64,000 nucleotides of DNA, taken from assembly GCF_039536245.1 (NCBI RefSeq), contig NZ_BAAAYN010000066.1, positions 1 to 64,000 of the forward strand, read 5' to 3'. The notes under the pieces were generated by a model that worked only from the letters and a program-made list of their open reading frames with translations, was not told the origin of the DNA and ran no database searches. Source of the stretch: Cryptosporangium minutisporangium. Lineage in GTDB: Bacteria; Actinomycetota; Actinomycetes; Mycobacteriales; Cryptosporangiaceae. Position numbers and translations under genes: made by a program. Position 1 is the stretch's first letter. Every line of letters starts with the position of its first letter. Below, in pieces: positions 30,660-38,188 of this stretch.

Positions 30660-32504
30660 GTGCGTCCTCCCTCCGATCCTGGCGGTCGCCAGGACCGTCA
30701 TCAGACCCCCGACCCTTCCCACCGCCGACGTCGGCTCAGCCGTGGCGCGACCGCGATCGCGCTGCTCGGCACCGCGATCGGACTGATACCGGCCACACCG
30801 GCGGCGGCGACCCGAGCCGACCGGGTACCCACCGCGGGTACGGCGTCCACCAAGGTTTTCACCGCGGACGCTCAGCCGACGTGGCAGACGAACGGGACGG
30901 TGTGGGCGGTCACCCACGTCGCCGGTGTCGTCTACATCGGCGGCAGCTTCTCGACCGTCCGGCCGCCCGGTGCGGCACCCGGAACCCGCGAGGTGGCCCG
31001 GGACAACCTGGCTGCCTTCGACGCCCGGACCGGGAACCTGCTGCCGCTCTCCCACCGCTTCGCCTCGCCCCGGCACGCGTTCAGCGACTCCAAGCCGGAT
31101 GTCACCTGCGACGTCGACTGGGACGCCCAGGTCTACACCTGCGACACGATCTACCGGATCAAGGCCTCACCGGACGGATCGACGATCTACGTGGCCGGTG
31201 ACTTCACCACCGTGGACGGCCAGGCCCGGAGCAAAATCGCGGCGTTCCCGACCGCGAACGCCGCCCGGGTCAACCCGCCGCTCGACCGCCGCTTCGCCCC
31301 GCGCGGCATCAACTCCCGGGTGCGTGCGCTGGCGGTCGGTCCGCGGACGGTCTACGCCGGTGGGCTGTTCACCCAGGCCGGCGGCGCCGCCCGGGAGCGG
31401 GTCGCCGCGTTCGACCGGCGTACCGGCGCCGTGACCACGTTCAACGCCAGCGCGGACGGCGAGGTCATCGCGATGTCGCTGTCCGCGGACTACTCGCGGC
31501 TGGTCGTCGGCGGCAACTACAACACGCTCAACGGCGTCGCTCAGCATGCGCTCGGAGCGGTCAGTCCGAGCACCGGCCGGAGCACCGCGTGGGCGTGGCG
31601 CGGCGTCCCCCGGACGTCGTACATCACCGACATGGCCGTGGACAGCAACGCTGTCTACCTGACGGCCAACGGCGAGGGGACGTGGGACGGGCGGGCCGCC
31701 GTCGATCCGCGGACCGGTCGGCTGAAGTGGTTCGACAGTTGCCTCGGCGCAAGCTGGGCGGCGGCACTCCACGGCGACCTGCTCTACACGGGTTCGCACG
31801 CGCACAACTGCAACGACACCGATGGTGGCTTCCCCGAGCAGGCCACCGACCAGGCGGAGCCGCGCTACTACCGGCTGCTGGCGCAGACCACCCGCGGTAA
31901 CAGCACGACGATCCAGTACTGGTTCCCGTCGACGAACGGCGGTGACCCGAACATTCCGGCGACCCGTTCGCCGTCGAAGCTGGGCCCACGCGCGATGGCC
32001 AGCGACGGCCGGTCGCTCTGGGTCGGTGGTCAGTTCACGACCGTCAACAACGTGCCGCAGCAGGGCCTGACCCGGTTCACGCTCACCGCGCGGTCGAAGC
32101 CACCGGCGACGCCCGCCGCGCCGACCCTGCAGAACAGTGGACAGAGCCAGGTGACGGTCACCTGGCGTGGGGTCGAGGACCTCGACGACCCGGTCGTCAC
32201 CTACCAGGTCTACCGCGGTTCGACGTTGGTGTACCGAGGCCGCGCGTCGGCGAAGCCGTGGGAGACGTCGAAGAGTTATTCGTTCACCGACCGCGGACTG
32301 ACCGCAGGCACGACGGTTCGGTACACGGTCCGCGCGGTGGACGGACGCGGCACCGCAGGCGCGTTCTCGCCGGCGGCGACCGCCACCGTCGGCCGGAGCG
32401 TCGACGAGGGCAACGGCAACGGCTGGTCCGACCCGTGGGGCAACGGCTGGGGAGAGCAGGACAACGCCTGGTCCGACACGGACTGGAGCTGGGGCGGCTG
32501 GTAA
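30660..32504 (+). CDS. Secreted propeller-like + FN3 protein
   Basis: A 614-residue exported protein. An Arg-rich signal peptide (RRRRLSRG, hydrophobic run, cut near ATPAAA) could be Tat-type. Repeated blocks with VYIGGSFSTV and IYVAGDFTTVDGQ (about 65-475) form a delta-60-like repeat domain. A fibronectin type III domain (about 480-580) precedes a Gly/Trp/Asp-rich tail with GNGWSDPWGNGW and a final GGW. No sortase motif or C-terminal helix is seen. It ends the glycan operon, 61 bp after the sulfotransferase. The GTG follows GAGGAG. A role as a surface or matrix protein is inferred. Confidence 0.8.
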   Translation: MRPPSDPGGRQDRHQTPDPSHRRRRLSRGATAIALLGTAIGLIPATPAAATRADRVPTAGTASTKVFTADAQPTWQTNGTVWAVTHVAGVVYIGGSFSTVRPPGAAPGTREVARDNLAAFDARTGNLLPLSHRFASPRHAFSDSKPDVTCDVDWDAQVYTCDTIYRIKASPDGSTIYVAGDFTTVDGQARSKIAAFPTANAARVNPPLDRRFAPRGINSRVRALAVGPRTVYAGGLFTQAGGAARERVAAFDRRTGAVTTFNASADGEVIAMSLSADYSRLVVGGNYNTLNGVAQHALGAVSPSTGRSTAWAWRGVPRTSYITDMAVDSNAVYLTANGEGTWDGRAAVDPRTGRLKWFDSCLGASWAAALHGDLLYTGSHAHNCNDTDGGFPEQATDQAEPRYYRLLAQTTRGNSTTIQYWFPSTNGGDPNIPATRSPSKLGPRAMASDGRSLWVGGQFTTVNNVPQQGLTRFTLTARSKPPATPAAPTLQNSGQSQVTVTWRGVEDLDDPVVTYQVYRGSTLVYRGRASAKPWETSKSYSFTDRGLTAGTTVRYTVRAVDGRGTAGAFSPAATATVGRSVDEGNGNGWSDPWGNGWGEQDNAWSDTDWSWGGW

Positions 32505-32517
32505 CGCTGCAGAGCGA

Positions 32518-32543
32518 CGGGGCCCGGCATCTGCCGGGCCCCG
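32518..32543. terminator. Bidirectional terminator
   Basis: A perfect 11-bp stem CGGGGCCCGGC/GCCGGGCCCCG with an ATCT loop, followed by TTCGTTT on the plus strand, separates the converging FN3-protein and CysQ-type genes. Confidence 0.9.
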
Positions 32544-32548
32544 TTCGT

Positions 32549-33337
32549 TTACTTGGACGCTTCGATGGCCGACAGCATCTGTTCCGCGAGTTCGGGACGG
32601 CAGATCAGCAGGTCGGGCTGGTACGGGTTGGCGTTGTTGTACGACAGCGGGGATCCGTCCACCCGGGACGTGTGCAGACCCCCGGCACGAGCCACCACCA
32701 CCGGCGCGGCCGAGTCCCACTCGTACTGCCCGCCGTCGTGCAGGTACGCCTCGGCCTGGCCGCGGACGACCGCCATCGCCTTCGCCCCGGCCGACCCCAT
32801 CAGCAGCAGCTCCGCGCCGAGCTTCTCGGCGACCGCCTCGGCGTACGCGGGCGGCCTGCTGCGGCTCACCAGGATCCGCGGCTGCGGCGCCGCCGGACGC
32901 AACTGGGGAGGCTGCTCGCTGGTGAGCGTGGGCCCTAGGCCGGGCAGCGCGACCGCGCCGGCCACCAGGTCGCCGTCCTCCCAGAGCGCGACGTGGATCG
33001 CCCAGTCGTCCCGATCGAGCTCCGAGTACTCGCGCGTGCCATCGAGCGGGTCGACGATCCAGACCCGCCGGGCCGACAGCCGGACCGAGTCGTCCGCGCC
33101 CTCCTCGGAGAGCACCGCGTCGGCCGGCCGGAGCTTGGCCAGTGCCGCGGTGAGGAAGTCGTGGGACCGTCGGTCGCCGTCGGCCTTCAGCCGGCTCGCC
33201 GGCCCCGGCTTACGGGTGCGCAGCCGGAGCAGGATCACGCCGGCGTGCGTGGCCAGCAACCGTGCTAACTCGACGTCGGAATCGCACGTCATCCGTACCG
33301 CGAGGGTATCCGGGAAATCGGGCTCGGAGAGAGTCAC
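32549..33337 (-). CDS. cysQ: CysQ-type 3'(2'),5'-bisphosphate nucleotidase
   Basis: A 262-residue inositol-monophosphatase-fold enzyme. The lithium-sensitive phosphatase motifs are present: LSEEGADD near 76, WIVDPLDGTREY near 92-103 and EWDSAAPVVVARAGG near 205-219. CysQ-type enzymes hydrolyse PAP to AMP, removing the by-product of sulfotransferases. Its place beside a PAPS sulfotransferase supports that role over inositol phosphate. The GTG at 33337 follows GGAGGG. It is convergent with the glycan operon and separated from it by a terminator. Confidence 0.88.
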   Translation of the reverse strand: MTLSEPDFPDTLAVRMTCDSDVELARLLATHAGVILLRLRTRKPGPASRLKADGDRRSHDFLTAALAKLRPADAVLSEEGADDSVRLSARRVWIVDPLDGTREYSELDRDDWAIHVALWEDGDLVAGAVALPGLGPTLTSEQPPQLRPAAPQPRILVSRSRPPAYAEAVAEKLGAELLLMGSAGAKAMAVVRGQAEAYLHDGGQYEWDSAAPVVVARAGGLHTSRVDGSPLSYNNANPYQPDLLICRPELAEQMLSAIEASK

Positions 33338-33515
33338 CGGACCCTCCGCTCAGTCGGCCGGGCTGCCGTAACCACCTGTGTTACCCCCTGCCCCGGGTGC
33401 CGTCTGTTCGACACCACGTCGCTCGCAGCCCCGAGGCTAATGGGTGACGACGGTCCTGAACACCGGGACCGGTGCGGGGTGCCCCTCCCCCGGACGGACG
33501 ACGTTCTCGATTCGG

Positions 33516-33917
33516 TCACAGCCGGACCCACGACGTCTGCAACGGCTTCGCCTGCGGCGACCGAAGCGGCCGTAGCACCAGGCTGAACAGGCCGGTGGGG
33601 ACGTCGAACTCGGCGTGTCCGTCGTCGTCGGTGGTGACGGTGAACGTGGCGCCGGTACAGCGCACCTCGGCGGACGCCCGCTGGGCGGGCAGGACCTCCA
33701 AGCTCACCCGCCGTCCGTTGCCGCGATCGCTGACCCGGAGGTCGGCGCCGCCGTTCCGGTGGCCGAACCGCATCGTCCGGACGGTCGGGTCGGCTGCGGC
33801 CCGGCGATCGTGGTCGAGGACCGAGTCGAACATCAGGTCGGCGACGAGCGTCTCGACCGGACGGGCGTCGAACGCGCGACGTGCGGCGGCGCGCACCGAC
33901 TCGGGGACGACGTTCAC
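33516..33917 (-). CDS. Conserved hypothetical in sigma operon
   Basis: A 133-residue soluble protein I do not recognise. The N-terminal half is helical with LVADLMFDSVLDHDR; the C-terminal half is beta-rich with a TFTVTTDDDGHAEFDVPTG block like small Ig-like or transthyretin-like folds. The GTG at 33917 follows AAGGAGGG; an in-frame start at 34001 would reach back to the sigma gene. It lies 93 bp after the ECF sigma gene on the same strand, where small proteins of this shape follow sigma genes in other actinobacteria, but no anti-sigma motif or membrane helix is visible. Confidence 0.7.
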   Translation of the reverse strand: MNVVPESVRAAARRAFDARPVETLVADLMFDSVLDHDRRAAADPTVRTMRFGHRNGGADLRVSDRGNGRRVSLEVLPAQRASAEVRCTGATFTVTTDDDGHAEFDVPTGLFSLVLRPLRSPQAKPLQTSWVRL

Positions 33918-34010
33918 GGGCCCTCCTTCATCCACCCGGACGTCCCACGGCCGGGCCTCCCCCTCAGCGGCGTGGGCCCTACGCAACGGTTCCGGTGACA
34001 CTGCTACCTC

Positions 34011-34796
34011 CTAGGAAGAGCCGGCAGTCGCCGGATTGATACCCGTGCCTTCGACGATTCCCCGCAGCTTCTCCAGACACCGGCCGCGCGTGGGGCCGAT
34101 GCTCCCGATCGGGATGTCCAACGCGGCGGAGATCTCGTCGTAGCTGGGCGCCGGATCGAGCAGCAGCAGTTGCAGGAGTTCGCGGCAGCGGGGGGTGAGC
34201 CGTCCGAACGCGCTCCGCATCTCGGCCTCCTGTTCGGCGGCGAGCAGGGCGGCGTCCGCCTCGGGCGTCGCCAGCCGGAGCCGGTCGGTGGCCGGGTCGA
34301 GCTCTTCGCCGGAGAGCACCGTGCGCTTCGCCCGGCCGAGCAGCCGGAGGCACTCCCGCCGTGCGGTGGTGGCGAGCCAGGCGCCCACCCGGCTGGGATC
34401 GCTGAGCCGGTCGATGTTCTCCACCAGCCGCAGCCAGGTCGTCTGGCTGACGTCGCCGGCGTCCCCGGAGCTCAGCCGGTGGTTGCGGGCGACGGTCCAG
34501 ATCAGGCCGCCGTACGCATCGACCAGCGCGTCCCAGGCGCTGCGGTCCCCACCGGCGGCGGCGCTCACCAGCATCGCGGCTTCCTCGGGAGCCAGGTTCG
34601 CCCGACGACTGCCGGCCGGGCGGTGGCCGATCGCGGGACCCGCCTCGGACTCGTCGACCTCGGTCTCCGGCTCGTTCACCAGGTCGGTGAGGCCGGACAC
34701 CTCGTCGGGTTCGAGCTGGGGTAGTTCGGCGGTGTCCGGTAGCGCGGCCAGTCCGATCCGCGGTACCGAAGCGCTCGCCATCGGGTCCGGCGTCAT
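34011..34796 (-). CDS. ECF-type RNA polymerase sigma factor
   Basis: A 261-residue group 4 sigma factor. A 75-residue disordered acidic extension precedes region 2 (WDALVDAYGGLIW near 93 and DVSQTTWLRLVENIDRL near 117-133, which bind the core enzyme and the -10). Region 4 has the HTH around LLLDPAPSYDEISAALDIP near 211-229, which reads the -35. The ATG at 34796 overlaps the stop of the sigma-like gene upstream (ATGA). No obvious anti-sigma gene is present. Confidence 0.92.
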   Translation of the reverse strand: MTPDPMASASVPRIGLAALPDTAELPQLEPDEVSGLTDLVNEPETEVDESEAGPAIGHRPAGSRRANLAPEEAAMLVSAAAGGDRSAWDALVDAYGGLIWTVARNHRLSSGDAGDVSQTTWLRLVENIDRLSDPSRVGAWLATTARRECLRLLGRAKRTVLSGEELDPATDRLRLATPEADAALLAAEQEAEMRSAFGRLTPRCRELLQLLLLDPAPSYDEISAALDIPIGSIGPTRGRCLEKLRGIVEGTGINPATAGSS

Positions 34797-35200
34797 CGGG
34801 CCTGGCCACCGGCGTCGGCGGACTGGTAGCCCGCGGCCGGCTGGAAGCCCGGAGCCATCCGGACGACGCCACCGTCGGCGAAGGCGGCCTCGCGGCGGCG
34901 TCGACGCTCTTCGCGCACCCAGGCGTCGACCTCGGAGCGCGCGGTGTGCAGGATCCACTCGTCGACCTGGGCCGTCGGCTGCTCGACCGGGTGCAGGGCC
35001 GGGTCCTTCACGTGGGCGAGCGCCCGGACGGTCGGCCATCGCTCGGCCATCCGGAGCCAGGTGAGCTGCGAGACGACAGCCGCCTCAGTGCACTCGAGGC
35101 CGGCGGTGGTCGCGAGGCCCCAGATGGTGTCCATGTGCTGGTCGACGAGCGCGTCCCACAACTGGTCGACCCCACCCACATCACCCGACATACCGGACAA
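34793..35200 (-). CDS. Sigma region-2-like protein lacking region 4
   Basis: A 135-residue protein whose first 55 residues copy the layout of sigma region 2. LWDALVDQHMDTIWGLA and VVSQLTWLRMAERW line up with the WDALVDAYGGLIWTVA and DVSQTTWLRLVENI segments of the ECF sigma encoded directly downstream. A basic, helical second half with WVREERRRRREAA follows, and there is no region 4. It may be a decoy or accessory sigma partner that binds core polymerase without promoter recognition, or a decaying duplicate. Coupling to the real sigma gene (ATGA) favours a working partner. Confidence 0.75.
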   Translation of the reverse strand: MSGMSGDVGGVDQLWDALVDQHMDTIWGLATTAGLECTEAAVVSQLTWLRMAERWPTVRALAHVKDPALHPVEQPTAQVDEWILHTARSEVDAWVREERRRRREAAFADGGVVRMAPGFQPAAGYQSADAGGQAR

Positions 35201-35237
35201 TATACGCGTGTCGACGCATGGCGCGCCCGGGCGCTGC

Positions 35238-35269
35238 GCACTTCGGCGCGGTATAGCCCGCCGAAGTGC
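35238..35269 (-). terminator. Hairpin after pth
   Basis: An 11-bp stem GCACTTCGGCG/CGCCGAAGTGC with a 10-nt loop lies between the pth stop and the sigma-like gene, both read leftward, and would separate their transcripts. Confidence 0.65.
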
Positions 35270-35291
35270 ACACCGCTCGGACGGTGACGAG

Positions 35292-35882
35292 CTACTTGGC
35301 GTGAAAGGTGTTCTGCACGGCCGCGAGGTCGGCGCCTAGCAGCGCCTCTACGGCGTCGGCCGCCGTGTCGACCAGGAACGGCAGATCCTTGCGTTCGACC
35401 GCGCTGAAGTCGCGGAGGACGAAGTCGGCCGGGTCCTGCCTGCCGGGCGGCCTACCGATCCCCACCCGGACTCGCAGGTAGTCGCGGGTTCCCAGCGACG
35501 TGGAGATCGAGCGCAGGCCGTTGTGACCGTTGTCGCCGCCACCGCGCTTGAGCCGGACCGCGTCGAACGGGATGTCGAGCTCGTCGTGGACGACGATCGT
35601 CCGCCCCGGCGGGATGCGGTAGTAACTCCGCAGCCCCGCGACCGGGCCGCCGGACTCGTTCATGTACGAGAGCGGCTTGGCCAGCACGACCCGGTGACCA
35701 CCGAGCCGCCCCTCGACCACCTCGGCGCGGGACTTGTGCTTGGTGAAGCGGCCACCGATCCGCTCGGCGAGTAGGTCGACGACCATCTGGCCGACGTTGT
35801 GCCGGTTACCGGCGTACTTCGGGCCGGGGTTGCCCAGTCCGACGACGAGCCACGGGCCGTCGTCGCCCGAGTTGGGGGCCAC
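35292..35882 (-). CDS. pth: Peptidyl-tRNA hydrolase
   Basis: Pth recycles peptidyl-tRNA that drops off the ribosome. The 196-residue protein is of family length and has [17 protein letters not shown] (15-31) with the catalytic His28, [13 protein letters not shown] near 69-81, and [18 protein letters not shown] with the catalytic Asp near 99. The GTG at 35882 follows GGGAGGG. It lies downstream of rplY on the same strand, a pairing common in bacteria, but a hairpin separates them. Confidence 0.96.
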   Translation of the reverse strand: MAPNSGDDGPWLVVGLGNPGPKYAGNRHNVGQMVVDLLAERIGGRFTKHKSRAEVVEGRLGGHRVVLAKPLSYMNESGGPVAGLRSYYRIPPGRTIVVHDELDIPFDAVRLKRGGGDNGHNGLRSISTSLGTRDYLRVRVGIGRPPGRQDPADFVLRDFSAVERKDLPFLVDTAADAVEALLGADLAAVQNTFHAK

Positions 35883-35902
35883 GGGGTCCCTCCCTCATGA
35901 GT

Positions 35903-35936
35903 CCGGCCGGAACCCCGAAGTACGGGTTCCGGCCGG
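35903..35936 (-). terminator. Hairpin between rplY and pth
   Basis: A perfect 13-bp stem CCGGCCGGAACCC/GGGTTCCGGCCGG with an 8-nt loop sits 14 bp after the rplY stop, so rplY and pth may be only partly co-transcribed. Confidence 0.75.
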
Positions 35937-35950
35937 TCAGCTGGTGACGA

Positions 35951-36574
35951 TCAGACGTCAGCGGTCTGCTTCTCGTCCCGCTCGATGCCCGCCTCGGCCT
36001 CAGCGGCCTCCATCTCGGCCTCCGCCTGGGCGGCGCTCTGCTGAGCGACGACACCGACGACGCCGGCCTCGGGGTCGGTCACCAGCGTGACGCCCTGGGG
36101 CAACGCGATGTCCTTGGCGAGCAGGTGACGGCCGATCTCCAGGCCGTCGATGTCGACCTCGACGCCGTCCGGGATGTTGGTGGCCTCGGCCTCGACCGTG
36201 AGCGTGGTGAGGTCCTGGTTGACCAGGCCGCCGCGCTGCACCTGGCCGGTGAGGACGAGCGCCAGCTCGACGGTGACCTTCTCGCCCTTGCGGACGAGCA
36301 GCAGGTCGACGTGGTCGATCGTCATCTTCAGCGGGTCGCGCTGGACGGCCTTGGGGAGCGCCAGCTCCTTGCCGCCGTCGATCTCGATCGTCAGCAGGGT
36401 GTTCGCACCGTGCTTGATCGCGTTGGTGAACTCACGGGCCGGCAGCGCGATGTGCCGAGGGGCCTGGCCGTGCCCGTACAGCACGGCGGGGATCTTTCCG
36501 GCCCGGCGCGTGCGGCGTGCGCCGCCCTTGCCGAACTCAGTGCGCGGCTCGGCGGCGATTCGGACCTCGGACAC
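35951..36574 (-). CDS. rplY: 50S ribosomal protein L25/Ctc
   Basis: A 207-residue long form of L25 (general stress protein Ctc), which binds 5S rRNA. The N-terminal L25 domain has GKGGARRTRRAGKIPAVLYG near 15-34, HGANTLLTIEI near 55, and DPLKMTIDHVDLL near 80. The C-terminal TL5-like beta domain (about 95-185) ends in an acidic Glu/Ala tail. The GTG follows GAGGAG at 7 nt. It is preceded by a 565-bp non-coding stretch. Confidence 0.95.
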   Translation of the reverse strand: MSEVRIAAEPRTEFGKGGARRTRRAGKIPAVLYGHGQAPRHIALPAREFTNAIKHGANTLLTIEIDGGKELALPKAVQRDPLKMTIDHVDLLLVRKGEKVTVELALVLTGQVQRGGLVNQDLTTLTVEAEATNIPDGVEVDIDGLEIGRHLLAKDIALPQGVTLVTDPEAGVVGVVAQQSAAQAEAEMEAAEAEAGIERDEKQTADV

Positions 36575-37026
36575 GACTTAACTCCTCGAACGCAAGCGTG
36601 AATATCGATTGACGTTGGGCGAGGGGCCGTGTCGTGGGCACCGCAGACGACGCGAGAAATATTCAGCGCGTCGATCACGGAGCCTGCGACACAGCCCCCT
36701 CGCCGGGCAACCTCGCCATCCTATCTTGCCCGGCCGGTACAACACGAACCGGTCCCCTGGAAGCCTACAAGCTGTACAGACTCCCGCATACCCGGGCAGA
36801 TAGGGTTATCCAGCACATCTCATGTGCATCGAGGGTTACCAAGGGCCCCGGGGCCCTCACCCCCAGCGTGCGCAACCCGAGCCGAATCCGCAAATGCGCT
36901 GGACGCTGCGCGGCACAACGTCGCCCAGGACGCAGTTGCCGTTGAAGCGCCGCCAAGCGCGTCGCTAAACGTCGACCTGACGCAGTGGTCGTTGAAGCGC
37001 CGCCAGGCGCGCGCAGTTGCTCGAAC
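36575..37026. other. Gene-free region upstream of rplY
   Basis: About 450 bp without a credible gene. The part from 36710 to 36830 is AT-richer and likely holds the rplY promoter (for example TAGGAT read leftward near 36720). Two 33-bp imperfect direct repeats lie at its prs end, followed by the hairpin repeat copy C. Confidence 0.6.
36929..37011. repeat. Two 33-bp imperfect direct repeats
   Basis: Copies at 36929-36961 and 36979-37011, 50 bp apart, share GACGCAGT...GTTGAAGCGCCGCC. They adjoin the dispersed hairpin repeat at 37027 but do not match its arms. The function is unknown. Confidence 0.8.
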
Positions 37027-37139
37027 CTGGAGCCCGCCCAGGACGAGGCTGGCAGTCGAGCGCGAGGCCGCCTCGACCTTTGCTCTGGTCTCAAGGCCTC
37101 GCGCTCGCCTGTCAGGCTCGCCCCTGGTCGGGCCGCCCA
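37027..37139. repeat. Dispersed hairpin repeat, copy C
   Basis: The left arm (37032-37068) pairs with the right arm (37096-37133) with one bulge and a few mismatches. The inner helix CGAGCGCGAGGC/GCCTCGCGCTCG is perfect although its sequence differs from copy B, that is, paired changes. The loop again holds CTCGACC...TGGTCTCAAG. It abuts the prs stop codon (37140-37142). Confidence 0.85.
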
Positions 37140-38117
37140 CTAAGAGGCGCCGCCGAAGAGGGAGGTTACGGAGCCGTCGTCGAAAACCTCGCGGATCGCG
37201 CGGGCGATCAACGGGGCGATCGACAGCACGGTCAGCTTGTCGAGCTCCTTCTCCGGCGGGATCGGCAGCGTGTTGGTGAGGATCACCTCGCTGATCGGTC
37301 CGTTCTTCAGCCGCTCGGTGGCCGGGTCGGAGAGCACGCCGTGCGTGGCCGCGACGACGACGTCCGCCGCGCCCTCCGCCTTCAGCGCGTCGGCGGCCTT
37401 CGCGATCGTGCCGCCGGTGTCGATCATGTCGTCGACGAGAATGCAGGTGCGTCCCCGGACCTCACCGACGACCCGGTTCATGACGACCTGGTTCGGCACC
37501 AGCGGATCACGGGTCTTGTGGATGAACGCCAGCGGCGTGCCGCCGAGGATGTCCGTCCACCGCTCGGCGACCCGGACCCGTCCCGAGTCCGGGGCGACGA
37601 CGGTCAACTCGCGGCCCGCGTACCGGTCCTTGACGTAGTTCGCCAGGAGCGACAGCGCGAACAGGTGGTCGACCGGTCCGTCGAAGAAGCCCTGGATCTG
37701 GGCGGTGTGCAGGTCAACCGTGAGGATCCGGTCGGCGCCCGCGGTCTTGAGCAGGTCGGCGACCAGGCGGGCGGAGATCGGCTCGCGCCCCTGGTGCTTC
37801 TTGTCCTGCCGCGAGTACGGGTAGAACGGCACGACGACGGTGACTCGCTTCGCCGAACCGCGCTTCGCGGCGTCCAGCATGAGCAGAAGCTCCATCAGGT
37901 GCTGGTTCACCGGCGCGCACATGCTCTGGATGATGAAGGCGTCCGACCCGCGGACCGATTCCTGGAACCGCACGAACAGCTCGCCGGAGGCGAACTCGAG
38001 CGCCCGAGTAGGCGTCACCACGGTCTCCAAGTCAACCGCGATCTCCGCGGCCAGCTCGGGGGCCGCCCGACCACTCAGGAGCACCAAGCTCTTCCGGCTC
38101 TTGGCGTGAATAGCCAT
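37140..38117 (-). CDS. prs: Ribose-phosphate pyrophosphokinase
   Basis: PRPP synthase makes phosphoribosyl pyrophosphate from ribose-5-phosphate and ATP for nucleotide, His and Trp synthesis. The 325-residue length fits. VPFYPYSRQDKKHQGREPIS (near 96-115) is the catalytic flexible-loop region, TVDLHTAQIQGFF lies near 131 and the PRPP-binding loop ILVDDMIDTGGTI near 225. The ATG at 38117 begins MAIHAKSRKSL; the ribosome site is weak, perhaps because it lies 71 bp after glmU in one transcript. Confidence 0.96.
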   Translation of the reverse strand: MAIHAKSRKSLVLLSGRAAPELAAEIAVDLETVVTPTRALEFASGELFVRFQESVRGSDAFIIQSMCAPVNQHLMELLLMLDAAKRGSAKRVTVVVPFYPYSRQDKKHQGREPISARLVADLLKTAGADRILTVDLHTAQIQGFFDGPVDHLFALSLLANYVKDRYAGRELTVVAPDSGRVRVAERWTDILGGTPLAFIHKTRDPLVPNQVVMNRVVGEVRGRTCILVDDMIDTGGTIAKAADALKAEGAADVVVAATHGVLSDPATERLKNGPISEVILTNTLPIPPEKELDKLTVLSIAPLIARAIREVFDDGSVTSLFGGAS

Positions 38118-38188
38118 CGGTTCTGCGTCGCTTTCAGTGCAGCCGGGCGGCAGAGGTCCGACCGGTTCGGCATGGGGGGAACTGAGTG

